A stretch of 64,000 bases of DNA from Levilactobacillus wangkuiensis (GTDB taxonomy: Bacteria; Bacillota; Bacilli; Lactobacillales; Lactobacillaceae): NCBI RefSeq assembly GCF_016861605.1, contig NZ_BOLM01000007.1, positions 1-64,000 on the forward strand, in the 5' to 3' direction. Below, piece after piece: positions 35,917 to 44,033 of the stretch. Positions within the stretch are counted from its first letter, which is position 1. Each line of letters begins with the position of its first letter. Position numbers and translations under genes: made by a program. The notes beneath the pieces are model-generated. The model made no database searches, had not been told where the DNA came from, and saw only the letters and a program-made list of their open reading frames with translations.

Positions 35917-38333
35917 TACATAAAGTTCATTGGTTCTGAATCGATGGTGATGGCTAAGCCGTGACGGGCTGGAATCTGTGCCGCCTGCCGAATTTTCTCC
36001 AGCAACGGCCGCAACTGCGGCTCCCGCTTATATTTAATCACAACTTGATAATAATACTTCCGCTTGACCCGCGCAATCGCCTTGGGCGTGGGACCCAACA
36101 CAATGGCGTCCTTACTCAAGCCCTTTTGCAGGGTGCCGACGATTTGGTACATGGCTTTGGCGGCCGTGGCCTCGTCCTCGTGACTGGCGGTCAGCTGCAC
36201 AGCAAAGTAATACGGCGGGTAATTTCCCTGATGCCGCATATGCATTTCCGTGACGAAGAAGCGCTCATAATCCTGTTGTTGCGCCAATTCAATGGCGTAG
36301 TGATCCGGGTTGAACGTCTGGATGAAGACCTCACCAGGTTTTTCCGCCCGGCCGGCCCGACCGCTGACCTGTGTCAGCAGTTGGAAGGTCCGTTCGCTGG
36401 CCCGGAAGTCCGGCAGACCCAGCGCGGTGTCCGCGTTTAAGACCCCAACCAACGTGACGTTCGGGAAGTCGAGTCCCTTGGCAATCATTTGGGTTCCCAG
36501 CAAAATATCTGCCTGGTGATCGCCAAACTGCCGCAGAATTTTTTCGTGAGCGCCCTTACGCCGCGTGGAGTCCACGTCCATCCGTAAGATGCGGGCCGTT
36601 GGAAATTCCTTTTGCAAGGCCGTTTCCACCTTCTGTGTTCCGGTCCCATAGTAGCGAATCTTGCGGCTATGACAGTTGGGGCAGATGTGGGGAATGGCTT
36701 CCTCGTGCCCACAGTAGTGGCATTTCATGGTGTGGGTATCCATGTGAAGGGTGAGTGAAATATCACAGTTAGGACATTTCAATACGAACCCACAGTCCCG
36801 GCACATCACAAATGACGAGTATCCTCGCCGATTCAGCATCAACACCATCTGTTCGTGGCGGTCGAGGCGTTCCTGAATCGCCGTTAACAGTGGCTGGGAA
36901 AAGTCACCATCCGCACGCTGCTTCACTTCTTCACGCATATCAACGATGTGGACCGTTGGCAGTGGATGGTCGTTGACCCGTTTAGCCAGAAGCAGCCGAG
37001 TGTACAACCCCTTGGCAGCCCGGGCACGGGTCTCTAAGGACGGCGTGGCGCTCCCCAGGACCACGGGGCAATGATTGTACTTCCCCCGCCACAACGCCAC
37101 GTCACGGGCGTGGTACCGGGGATTCTCATCCTGTTTATAACTACTTTCATGTTCCTCATCCATGATAATAATGCCGAGGTTTCTCACCGGGGCAAAGATA
37201 GCGGAACGCGCGCCCACGACCACGGTGGCTTCACCCTGGTCGATGCGCCGCCATTCATCGTACTGTTCCCCCTTGGACAAGCCACTGTGCAAGACCGCCA
37301 CGCGCTGGCCGAATCGGGCTTTTACCCGGTTGACCATCTGGGGTGTCAACGCAATTTCGGGAACCATCATCAGGGCCGTGCGGTGTTGCTGGAGGGCGAC
37401 GGCAATGCTTTGTAAATAGACTTCGGTCTTGCCACTCCCGGTAACGCCCTCAACCAAAAAGTTTTCGGTACGCTGTTCATCGACCGCCTTAGTAATCGCG
37501 GTCACGGCCACCTGCTGCTCAGCGTTTAACTTTAACGGTTTCGTGGGCTTTACCGGTTGGTGAAACGGATCACGATAGACTTCCAGCGGGTATTTCGTCA
37601 GCCAGCCCTTGTCGGCGGCGGTCGCCATGACGGCAGTGCTGACCCCCGCGGCGTGACTGACTTGGCTTTGGGCCACTAATTTATCCGGGTCCATGGTTTG
37701 TAAATAGGCCAACAATTCCGCCTGCTTCGGCGCCCGCTTGGCCACCTCCGCTTGGATCTCCTGGAGCTTGGCAACGGGAAGCGCCGGCTTGACACCGGTC
37801 GTGGTCTTGGCCGCGGCCTTACTGGTGACCTGATACGTCACCTCGACCTTTCCCGCGCGCTGTAACCGCAGAAGCCCGGCCAACGTGGTATCGGCTAGTT
37901 TACTGGTATCAAACGCCCGTGGCGCCCCGTCCGGAAAGTATTCGGCCATCTCCTGGTCCGTCAGCGGCATCGTCGGTTGAATCTGCCGCTCGGTTTGGGC
38001 CTTTAACAGGCTGGGCAACATGGTCTGGATACACGTGATGCGAAAGGCATAGGTCGTGTCGGCCAACCATGCGGCCAGCTGTTGCAGCTCAGTGGTTAAA
38101 ATGGGCGCCAGATCCAGAACGGACTGAATCGGTTTCAGTTGCCCGTCAAAGTTCGTTGCATCACTAAGGCCGACCACCACGCCGGAAACGACTCGGTGAC
38201 CGCGACCAAAGGGGACTGTGACCCGCATCCCGACCTGAACCTGATTTTCCAGGTCGGCGGGAATTGCGTAGGAATAAGGTTCGTTCGTCTGCATCGTTGG
38301 CACGTCAACAATAATTTGGCCAATCTGGGCCAT
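35916..38333 (-). CDS. priA: Primosomal replication-restart helicase PriA
   Basis: 805 residues. N-terminal fork-binding domain (1-190, beginning MAQIGQIIVDVPTMQTNEPYSY), helicase core with VTGSGKTEVYL near 297-307 and DEEHESSYKQ near 393-402, and a zinc region with four CxxC pairs (CRDCGF, CPNC, CHYC, CPNC; about 513-556). It reloads the replication fork after collapse. GAGGTGA precedes the ATG. Between coaBC and fmt as expected. Confidence 0.97.
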   Translation of the reverse strand: MAQIGQIIVDVPTMQTNEPYSYAIPADLENQVQVGMRVTVPFGRGHRVVSGVVVGLSDATNFDGQLKPIQSVLDLAPILTTELQQLAAWLADTTYAFRITCIQTMLPSLLKAQTERQIQPTMPLTDQEMAEYFPDGAPRAFDTSKLADTTLAGLLRLQRAGKVEVTYQVTSKAAAKTTTGVKPALPVAKLQEIQAEVAKRAPKQAELLAYLQTMDPDKLVAQSQVSHAAGVSTAVMATAADKGWLTKYPLEVYRDPFHQPVKPTKPLKLNAEQQVAVTAITKAVDEQRTENFLVEGVTGSGKTEVYLQSIAVALQQHRTALMMVPEIALTPQMVNRVKARFGQRVAVLHSGLSKGEQYDEWRRIDQGEATVVVGARSAIFAPVRNLGIIIMDEEHESSYKQDENPRYHARDVALWRGKYNHCPVVLGSATPSLETRARAAKGLYTRLLLAKRVNDHPLPTVHIVDMREEVKQRADGDFSQPLLTAIQERLDRHEQMVLMLNRRGYSSFVMCRDCGFVLKCPNCDISLTLHMDTHTMKCHYCGHEEAIPHICPNCHSRKIRYYGTGTQKVETALQKEFPTARILRMDVDSTRRKGAHEKILRQFGDHQADILLGTQMIAKGLDFPNVTLVGVLNADTALGLPDFRASERTFQLLTQVSGRAGRAEKPGEVFIQTFNPDHYAIELAQQQDYERFFVTEMHMRHQGNYPPYYFAVQLTASHEDEATAAKAMYQIVGTLQKGLSKDAIVLGPTPKAIARVKRKYYYQVVIKYKREPQLRPLLEKIRQAAQIPARHGLAITIDSEPMNFM

Positions 38334-38352
38334 GGTCTGTCACCTCGCTTAC

Positions 38353-39564
38353 TTACTTGTCTGCTAATAATTGGGCGACCCGGTCGACTAAGGCCCGGGC
38401 AATCACCGTTTTACTGGTCTTGGGCGTCTGATCCGTCACGCCATCCGGCAGAATGAAGGTGACCTGATTGTCATCCCCATTAAACCCAATGTCGCTTCGG
38501 GAGACGTCGTTGGCGGCCAACAGGTCTAAGGACTTGCTGATCAGTTTCTTTTGGCCGTTAGCCAGTAAATTCTGCGTCTCCGCAGCAAAACCGACCGTGA
38601 CCTGCTGTGGCTGCTTAATGGCCGCAACTTGTTTCAAAATATCGGGTGTTTTTTTAAGTTTTAAGATGAAGTCATCGTTATCGGCCGTCTTTTTAATTTT
38701 CTGATTAGCCGTCACTTCCGGTTGGAAATCGGCGACTGCGGCGGCCATCACTAAGGCGTCGGCCTGGGGAAAGCGGGCCAACACGGCTTGTGACAAATCG
38801 GTCGTACTTTGGATGGGCACGACTGTCACCCCGGCTGGGGCCGCCAGTTTCGTGGGCGCGGTGATCAACGTGACCTCGGCCCCGGCTTCGCGAGCGGCGG
38901 TAGCGACCGCATACCCCATTTTGCCAGAGGAATCGTTGGTCAGGAAGCGGACCGGGTCTAACCGTTCGCGGGTCCCGCCGGCGGTCACGAGGACCCGTCG
39001 ACCGGCCAGCGTCTGGGGCGTAAACACACCTAACTGTTCCACCTGCGCCACGATATCGGTGGGCTCAGGGAAACGGCCTTGACCGGAATACCCCTCCGCT
39101 AGTTTACCCGTGGCCGGCGCCAGAACGTGCACCCCATCGGCAATCAGCTGCTGGCGATTCCGCTGCGTTGCGGGTGCCTGCCACATGTGGGTGTTCATCG
39201 CTGGCACAACGACCTTGGGCGCGGCGGTTGCCAGCCAGGTTGCGCTAGCGGCGTCATCGGCCTGACCATTGGCAAATTGCGCCATGAGGTTCGCGGAGGC
39301 CGGCGCGGCAATGGCCAGGTCGGTCCAATCGGCCAGCTCAACGTGGGCAATTTGCCCGTTGGCCTGCCACCAGGTCTCGTCCGTGAGCACGGGCGCCTTG
39401 GTCAGGGCCGCAAAGGTCGCCGCCGTGACAAACTTGGCGGCCCCTGCTGTCAGAACAACGCGAACCGTGGCGCCGGCCCGCTGTAGGTCACGGGCTAGGA
39501 GTGCGGCTTTGTAGGCGGCCACACTGCCACCGACCGTTAACGTAATGTGTTTGTCTTCTAGCAT
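38353..39564 (-). CDS. coaBC: Bifunctional phosphopantothenoylcysteine synthetase/decarboxylase
   Basis: 403 residues, two steps of coenzyme A synthesis. CoaC flavoprotein part (1-180): TVGGSVAAYKAA at 10-21, APASANLMAQFANGQADD near 92-109 and PAMNTHMW near 125 with the catalytic region. CoaB part (190-403): VLVTAGGTRERLDPVRFLTN near 190-209 and SSGKMGYAVA. The start is MLEDKHITL with GGAGGG six bases upstream; the longer frame to 39678 runs into E10. Confidence 0.96.
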   Translation of the reverse strand: MLEDKHITLTVGGSVAAYKAALLARDLQRAGATVRVVLTAGAAKFVTAATFAALTKAPVLTDETWWQANGQIAHVELADWTDLAIAAPASANLMAQFANGQADDAASATWLATAAPKVVVPAMNTHMWQAPATQRNRQQLIADGVHVLAPATGKLAEGYSGQGRFPEPTDIVAQVEQLGVFTPQTLAGRRVLVTAGGTRERLDPVRFLTNDSSGKMGYAVATAAREAGAEVTLITAPTKLAAPAGVTVVPIQSTTDLSQAVLARFPQADALVMAAAVADFQPEVTANQKIKKTADNDDFILKLKKTPDILKQVAAIKQPQQVTVGFAAETQNLLANGQKKLISKSLDLLAANDVSRSDIGFNGDDNQVTFILPDGVTDQTPKTSKTVIARALVDRVAQLLADK

Positions 39565-39577
39565 TGCTTTCCCTCCA

Positions 39578-39585
39578 ATTATATC
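39578..39585 (-). promoter_or_regulatory. Extended -10 close to the coaBC start
   Basis: TGATATAAT on the minus strand (hexamer 39583-39578) just outside E10. It would start transcription only about 6-10 bases before the coaBC ATG, so the leader would be almost absent; a promoter further up, within E10, is the alternative. Confidence 0.4.
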
Positions 39586-39615
39586 ATCTGCACTTGAGAC
39601 GAAGGAAACCATCGT

Positions 39616-39879
39616 CACAAGGCTAGTGAAAATAAACCTGGACTGATCACCGACTGCCGTTCCCGACGGCGGGTTCAACCTGTCCTACTGTGGGGCCCGG
39701 TTCCAGCCTGAGAAACGGGCTTCCACCTCGCCTTGAAACCTCGCTGAAGTTCACGAGTTTCCAAGGTCGGCCCATGGCCTAAGCTGAGCAGTTCACTCAG
39801 CTAACGCCATCGACACAGCTGACCAGGTTGACCCGCCTCTGGTCACTCACACTGATGGCTAATTTTCACTAGTCTTGTG
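39616..39879 (-). repeat. Structured intergenic repeat E10 (type B)
   Basis: Terminal helix CACAAG-G-CTAGTGAAAAT / ATTTTCACTAG-T-CTTGTG. Inner helix GGCGGGTTCAACCTG / CAGGTTGACCCGCC. Hairpins CCTTGAAAC...GTTTCCAAGG and GGCCTAAGCTGAG...CTCAGCTAACGCC. Faces coaBC, 52 bases before its start. The 39880-40055 remainder of the gap holds no gene. Confidence 0.93.
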
Positions 39880-40055
39880 AGCGACAACTGTTTTCTTCGT
39901 GTCCACTGCATCAACAATTATCTAGTCATTTGAATTTCATGTACTTTAATCTGCTTACACGAAACGTATTTTTCAGAAACCGGCACTAAGTATACCTTAT
40001 TCACAAAGACTACCTAAAGCATATGGCTCAACCCGTTATAATTTCTCGGGCTGAT

Positions 40056-40091
40056 AAAAAAGGCCAGATTACCCAACGGCAACCTGGTCTT
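40056..40091 (-). terminator. Terminator after rpoZ
   Basis: AGACCAG/CTGGCCT arms (one mismatch) with an inner GTTGCC/GGTAAT helix, followed by TTTTTTATC on the minus strand, 16 bases after the rpoZ stop. Confidence 0.75.
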
Positions 40092-40107
40092 TCCTGAGGC
40101 GCCAAAG

Positions 40108-40323
40108 TTAGGCGTCCAGATCCTTTTCGTCCGGATCAATCATTAAGGCACCGGCAGCAATTTCTTCCAGTGCGCGACCAATCGTCTTGGGCGACTTGTA
40201 ATCGGTCAAGAGTGGCTTAGCGCCGGCGTCCAACTCGTGGGCCCGCTTGCTAGCCAGCATAATCAAAGAGTAACGTGAATCAACTTGTGCTAATAAATCA
40301 TCAACTGAGGGATAGAGTAACAT
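40108..40323 (-). CDS. rpoZ: RNA polymerase omega subunit
   Basis: 71 residues. [20 protein letters not shown] near 18-37 is the omega signature, followed by [13 protein letters not shown]. It chaperones the beta-prime subunit. Two bases after gmk, the usual order gmk-rpoZ-coaBC; repeat E10 separates it from coaBC. Confidence 0.95.
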   Translation of the reverse strand: MLLYPSVDDLLAQVDSRYSLIMLASKRAHELDAGAKPLLTDYKSPKTIGRALEEIAAGALMIDPDEKDLDA

Positions 40324-40325
40324 TT

Positions 40326-40940
40326 TTATTCGTCTCCAATCATTTGTTCGTAATCCGGCATAACCCGGGTTACCCGTAAACGTTCACTGCGGATGATCAT
40401 TTGAATCCGGTCGACGGCTTGGCTGACTTCGTCGTTTACCACGGCGTAATCATAGTTGCGCATCATCCGAATTTCACCCACGGCCTTCTTGATTCGTTTG
40501 TTAATGACGTCCATGGCGTCAGTGCCCCGACCAATCAGGCGGTGCTTTAATTCCATCAAATCAGGTGGCGTTAGGAAGACGAAGACAGCGTCGGGACAAT
40601 TGGCGCGAACCTGCATGGCCCCGTTGACTTCGATTTCCAAGAAGACGTCCTTACCCTCATCAAGGGTCTCATTAACATATTTTAACGGGGTACCGTAGTA
40701 GTTGTCAACATACTTGGCGTACTCCAGCATCTCACCGTTACGGATGTTTTCCTCAAATTCTTCCTTTGAGACGAAGTAATAGTCGACCCCATTCACTTCG
40801 CCTTCCCGCGGTTTCCGGGTGGTCATTGAAATGGAGTACGAAAAATCGGTCGCTCCCGTTTCAAATAGCGCCTTACGAACCGTTCCCTTACCAACTCCGG
40901 AAGGACCCGAGAGCACAATGAGCATTCCACGTTTAGCCAT
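40326..40940 (-). CDS. gmk: Guanylate kinase
   Basis: 204 residues. It phosphorylates GMP to GDP. Walker [17 protein letters not shown] at 9-24, [24 protein letters not shown] near 35-58 (GMP-binding), and the lid around [18 protein letters not shown] near 137-154. Standard length, all key residues present. First gene of gmk-rpoZ. Confidence 0.97.
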   Translation of the reverse strand: MAKRGMLIVLSGPSGVGKGTVRKALFETGATDFSYSISMTTRKPREGEVNGVDYYFVSKEEFEENIRNGEMLEYAKYVDNYYGTPLKYVNETLDEGKDVFLEIEVNGAMQVRANCPDAVFVFLTPPDLMELKHRLIGRGTDAMDVINKRIKKAVGEIRMMRNYDYAVVNDEVSQAVDRIQMIIRSERLRVTRVMPDYEQMIGDE

Positions 40941-41290
40941 CGTTTAAAAATCCCTTCATCATAAAAAATTTAATTATGGGTTGGCTCCCCTAGTCAATAA
41001 ATCAGTGGGAAGCCAACCGCTTATCGCCAGAATTGATTGGCTTGAACTATACAATCTATAGGATACTATATTACCACTATTCAGCAACAAATACTGCATA
41101 TCCGGGCTATTTCTGAAAAAAAACTGGATTCAGTGCCAGTGAGCCGCATTTAACTGAAAACGAACAGTGTGTGCTATACTGGAAAATCCGTCATCGAGGA
41201 GAAAAATAAAAATCCTGTCGTTAAACCGAGTCAGCTCGGCACTTCAACCTGGTTAACCACCTTGACGAAAAAAGTTACGAACAAAAAGGC
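40941..41290. other. Divergent intergenic region between gmk and the SOS-type gene
   Basis: No gene is supported. A plus-strand extended -10 (TGCTATACT, about 41172-41180) is followed by GAGGAG near 41196, but no start codon follows that site. CCGAG...CTCGG forms a small hairpin near 41226-41239. On the minus strand TGGTAATAT near 41067 could be a gmk extended -10. All weak. Confidence 0.3.
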
Positions 41291-41319
41291 TTGCAATTCC
41301 AAACAAGTGTTCGTATAAT
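41291..41319 (+). promoter_or_regulatory. Strong promoter of the small SOS-type gene
   Basis: TTGCAA (41291-41296), 17-base spacer and TATAAT (41314-41319). The spacer contains the first LexA-like box. Confidence 0.8.
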
Positions 41320-41340
41320 AAAAATACAAACAAACGTTCG
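41300..41340 (+). promoter_or_regulatory. Two LexA (DinR)-like SOS boxes
   Basis: CAAACAAGTGTTCG (41300-41313) and CAAACAAACGTTCG (41327-41340) each match the Gram-positive SOS consensus CGAACRNRYGTTYC with the second base changed and G at the last base. The centres are 27 bases apart; one box touches the -10 and the other is just upstream of the ribosome site, a classic repressing arrangement. Confidence 0.65.
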
Positions 41341-41351
41341 AGGTGATCAGC

Positions 41352-41678
41352 ATGCAAAATTCAATCGCAAAACGCGTTACCCTGTCTGATCGGGTAACCA
41401 CCCTATCACAGACCCTGTTCAGTCCCTTACCCGTCATTAACGGCCAGGTCGTTTACGCCCAAATGCCCGCCTTTCAATTAACCTTATTCCTACAACAGGC
41501 ATTGGACCGTCATTACTTAGTCCGCCTCCAATTTAAGGCAGCGCCTGAGATGGCACCCGCCACTGTGATCGGTCAGTTAAAACAGGACTTGGCTGGTCAC
41601 CTCACTTTAAAACAGAACAAACAACTTACCACCATTGTGACTCCGGAACTCTTACGTTCGGTCCAACGTGTTAAGTAA
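41352..41678 (+). CDS. Small protein, probably DNA-damage inducible
   Basis: 108 residues, soluble, starting MQNSIAKRVTLSDR. I do not recognise it firmly. The C-terminal half (about 52-107: LDRHYLVRLQFKAAPEM... IGQLKQDLAGHLTLKQ... LLRSVQRV) has a beta-rich layout reminiscent of YolD-like proteins, which often accompany SOS polymerase genes; this is weak. Start: ATG with GAGGTGATC upstream. It has a strong promoter with two LexA-like boxes and a perfect terminator, so it is an independent SOS-type unit. No polymerase gene is beside it. Confidence 0.6.
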   Translation: MQNSIAKRVTLSDRVTTLSQTLFSPLPVINGQVVYAQMPAFQLTLFLQQALDRHYLVRLQFKAAPEMAPATVIGQLKQDLAGHLTLKQNKQLTTIVTPELLRSVQRVK

Positions 41679-41681
41679 GCT

Positions 41682-41723
41682 AAACGGTCATGATAGTCAC
41701 TCGCCTATCATGGCCGTTTTTTT
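41682..41723 (+). terminator. Bidirectional terminator between the SOS-type gene and adhesin 1
   Basis: AAACGGTCATGATAG pairs with CTATCATGGCCGTTT around 8 bases, followed by TTTT. A-rich on the other side, so it can also serve the convergent adhesin gene. Confidence 0.88.
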
Positions 41724-41731
41724 ACCAATTT

Positions 41732-43831
41732 TTAGCTTTTCCGTGTCCGGCGATACTGCCAAACGCTGAGGCTACCGCCAATCAACAGTAAGCCACCTAA
41801 GGCTGCGAAGATTGACTTGGCTTCGTTGGTCTTAGGCAAAAGACCATTGGCCTGACTATGGTGCTTAGCAGACGAAGCCTGGTTACCCGTGATGGTGCCG
41901 GCGCCACCGCCATGATTAGATGACGAGGCACGCGGAACGGGCGTAGACCCCACTCTGTCACCGTGCCGACTGCTTGAGTCTACAGAATTAGAGCTGGACG
42001 TTGAAGTTGATGTCGACGTCCGGGTCGATGAACTCGTTGAAGTGCTGGAGCTGGACGATGATGAACTGCTGGAACTTGAGCTTGTCGAATTGCTGGAGTT
42101 CGAGGAGTTACTGGAACTCGAACTACTACTCCCGGTGTCTGTGCCTGGTGTAGGAATGCTACTCTCGTCAGCCTGTGAAACGACTGCATTCGGCCCATCA
42201 TTGGGCGATGTCGATTCTTTATCATCACTAATTGTAAACGGAATCGGTGTTTGATCCAGCTTATAACCAGCAGGTGGGGTTTGCTCAATGAAATCGTAGC
42301 TGCCCTTGGCGATGGGACTGATGGTCAGTTGGCCGTTGGCATCCGTTTTGTAGGTGAGGTTGCTGGCTAACTCTTTGGTGCCAGCATAGTACAACCGGTA
42401 GACAGCATTGGCCAATTTCTTCGTATCTTTTTCATCGCTCTTAGTTAATGTCACTTTGTAAGGTTCATCATCCTGCGAAATATTGACAATTACATTGGTA
42501 ATATCAACTTTAAACTCCTTTGACGGCGCTGGGTTAAGCTGGTACCCGACTGGTGCTGTCGTTTCCTGAACACGATAAGTCCCCATCGGTAAACTGTCAG
42601 TTGAAAATGACCCTTTGTAATCAGTTGAGAACGTCATAAAGTCCGTAAAGTTACCTGCATCGTCTTTCTTTTGCAAGGTATAAACAGCATTTTTAAGCGC
42701 CTTACTCTCATCCGTGGCATCCTGCTTCGTAAATACCAGACTACCCATAAAATTAGAACCATCAATGGTCCCTGAACCACCACCGGTTCCCCAAGGAATA
42801 TCATTATGTGATTTTCCAGAAACTGATGGTACGCCAGAATCATCCCCAGATCCAGGTACTTCTCCTGAACTACCCGTTTCGCCGTCTTCCGCTGTTAGTT
42901 CTACATAATTACTCAGGTGACCACCCAATAGTTTTTGATCAATCAACGTTTGGTAATCTACAGTTGCATAATACTGCAGACTTATTTCACCGGTCACGTT
43001 CTTAAAAACAAATTTCATTTCAGATCCATTTAAAGTCATTTCTGCTTGCTGACTATCAGCAAAATTAATTTCCTTCTTAACACCATCTTTGGTTTCCGTC
43101 GCGCCAAGAAAGTCAGGACTGTACGTTTGATACGGACCAAAAGTATCAACCAGCGTCACATCCCCCATATTTTTCTCATCGGAATTAAAAACAACATTCC
43201 AGCCAGTTTTTGTTGGATAGGTGACTGGGTCGCCAGCAGGTGTATCAACAGTAATTTTATTGTTTTTAGAATCCCACCAACCGCTCTTATCAACTACATT
43301 AGGTGATTCTCCCCCAGTATTTTCACTATTGATGTAGGACCCTCTTACGATGACGTCCAGCTTCCCGGTAGTAAGCACATCGTCACCTGCTAAAGTAGCA
43401 TTATACGTTAGCCGCCCTGTAGTTACCTTAGGGTCTTCATTCTTCGAAAAATTACCCACAATCGTCGAATCTGTGTCACTCTTCGTTACAGATATAGGAT
43501 TCACTTGAGAATCAATATTCTGAGTTGGCAAGTGAACTGTCACATAACTTTTATCCGTTATCTTAGTCCCAGGTTTAAAAGTGTACTGATAAATTAAGTG
43601 GTAATAATTTCCTGACAGATATTGATAGCTCATCGGCGAGTTTGTCTGAACTTCAGCGCCTAACTGGCCTGGCTTTGAAGCATCGTACATTCTTACTTCC
43701 TTAGGCGCATCCACCCCCTCGACCTGACCATCCAGCGATTCACCATCTGCCTTAGCGACCACTGAACCACCCATAAAAACTAACACCATGGTCAACAACC
43801 CTAAACCCCAGAGTCCAATCTTTTTCCACAT
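41732..43831 (-). CDS. LPXTG cell-wall adhesin with SpaA-type domains (adhesin 1)
   Basis: 699 residues. Signal peptide 1-28 (KKIGLWGLGLLTMVLVFMGG..., cut after VVAKA), an N-terminal collagen-binding-like region (about 30-330, with VDTFGPYQTYSPDF near 235), two SpaA prealbumin-like domains (about 360-450 and 455-540), a Ser/Thr-rich wall stalk (about 560-655), then LPKTNEAK, a membrane helix and RRTRKS. Sortase would anchor it to peptidoglycan. GGGGTG fixes the ATG of MWKKIG. Its 42.6-43.7 kb part is more AT-rich than adhesin 2. The ligand is unknown. Confidence 0.9.
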   Translation of the reverse strand: MWKKIGLWGLGLLTMVLVFMGGSVVAKADGESLDGQVEGVDAPKEVRMYDASKPGQLGAEVQTNSPMSYQYLSGNYYHLIYQYTFKPGTKITDKSYVTVHLPTQNIDSQVNPISVTKSDTDSTIVGNFSKNEDPKVTTGRLTYNATLAGDDVLTTGKLDVIVRGSYINSENTGGESPNVVDKSGWWDSKNNKITVDTPAGDPVTYPTKTGWNVVFNSDEKNMGDVTLVDTFGPYQTYSPDFLGATETKDGVKKEINFADSQQAEMTLNGSEMKFVFKNVTGEISLQYYATVDYQTLIDQKLLGGHLSNYVELTAEDGETGSSGEVPGSGDDSGVPSVSGKSHNDIPWGTGGGSGTIDGSNFMGSLVFTKQDATDESKALKNAVYTLQKKDDAGNFTDFMTFSTDYKGSFSTDSLPMGTYRVQETTAPVGYQLNPAPSKEFKVDITNVIVNISQDDEPYKVTLTKSDEKDTKKLANAVYRLYYAGTKELASNLTYKTDANGQLTISPIAKGSYDFIEQTPPAGYKLDQTPIPFTISDDKESTSPNDGPNAVVSQADESSIPTPGTDTGSSSSSSSNSSNSSNSTSSSSSSSSSSSSSTSTSSSTRTSTSTSTSSSNSVDSSSRHGDRVGSTPVPRASSSNHGGGAGTITGNQASSAKHHSQANGLLPKTNEAKSIFAALGGLLLIGGSLSVWQYRRTRKS

Positions 43832-43974
43832 TAGAAACACACCCCATACATTTGATTACTTGTTTTAACTCAAGTATAACGCAATTGAACGAATAAACTC
43901 GTATTAAATATATGAAGTGTGTAAATAAGTTGCTGCAATAAATGACACTCACACAGTTAGTTGCCTTTGCGCAT

Positions 43975-44010
43975 AAAAAATCCAGCGGTTCCTGATACCA
44001 CCGCTGGATC
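43975..44010 (-). terminator. Terminator after adhesin 2
   Basis: GATCCAGCGG pairs with CCGCTGGATT around a 12-base loop, followed by TTTTTATG on the minus strand. Confidence 0.85.
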
Positions 44011-44033
44011 TTAAAATTCACTCTATTTTTCGT

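Noticed and set aside
41160-41260. A very small gene after the GAGGAG near 41196
   Set aside because: No ATG, GTG or TTG at a suitable distance; only a possible CTG frame of 13 codons.
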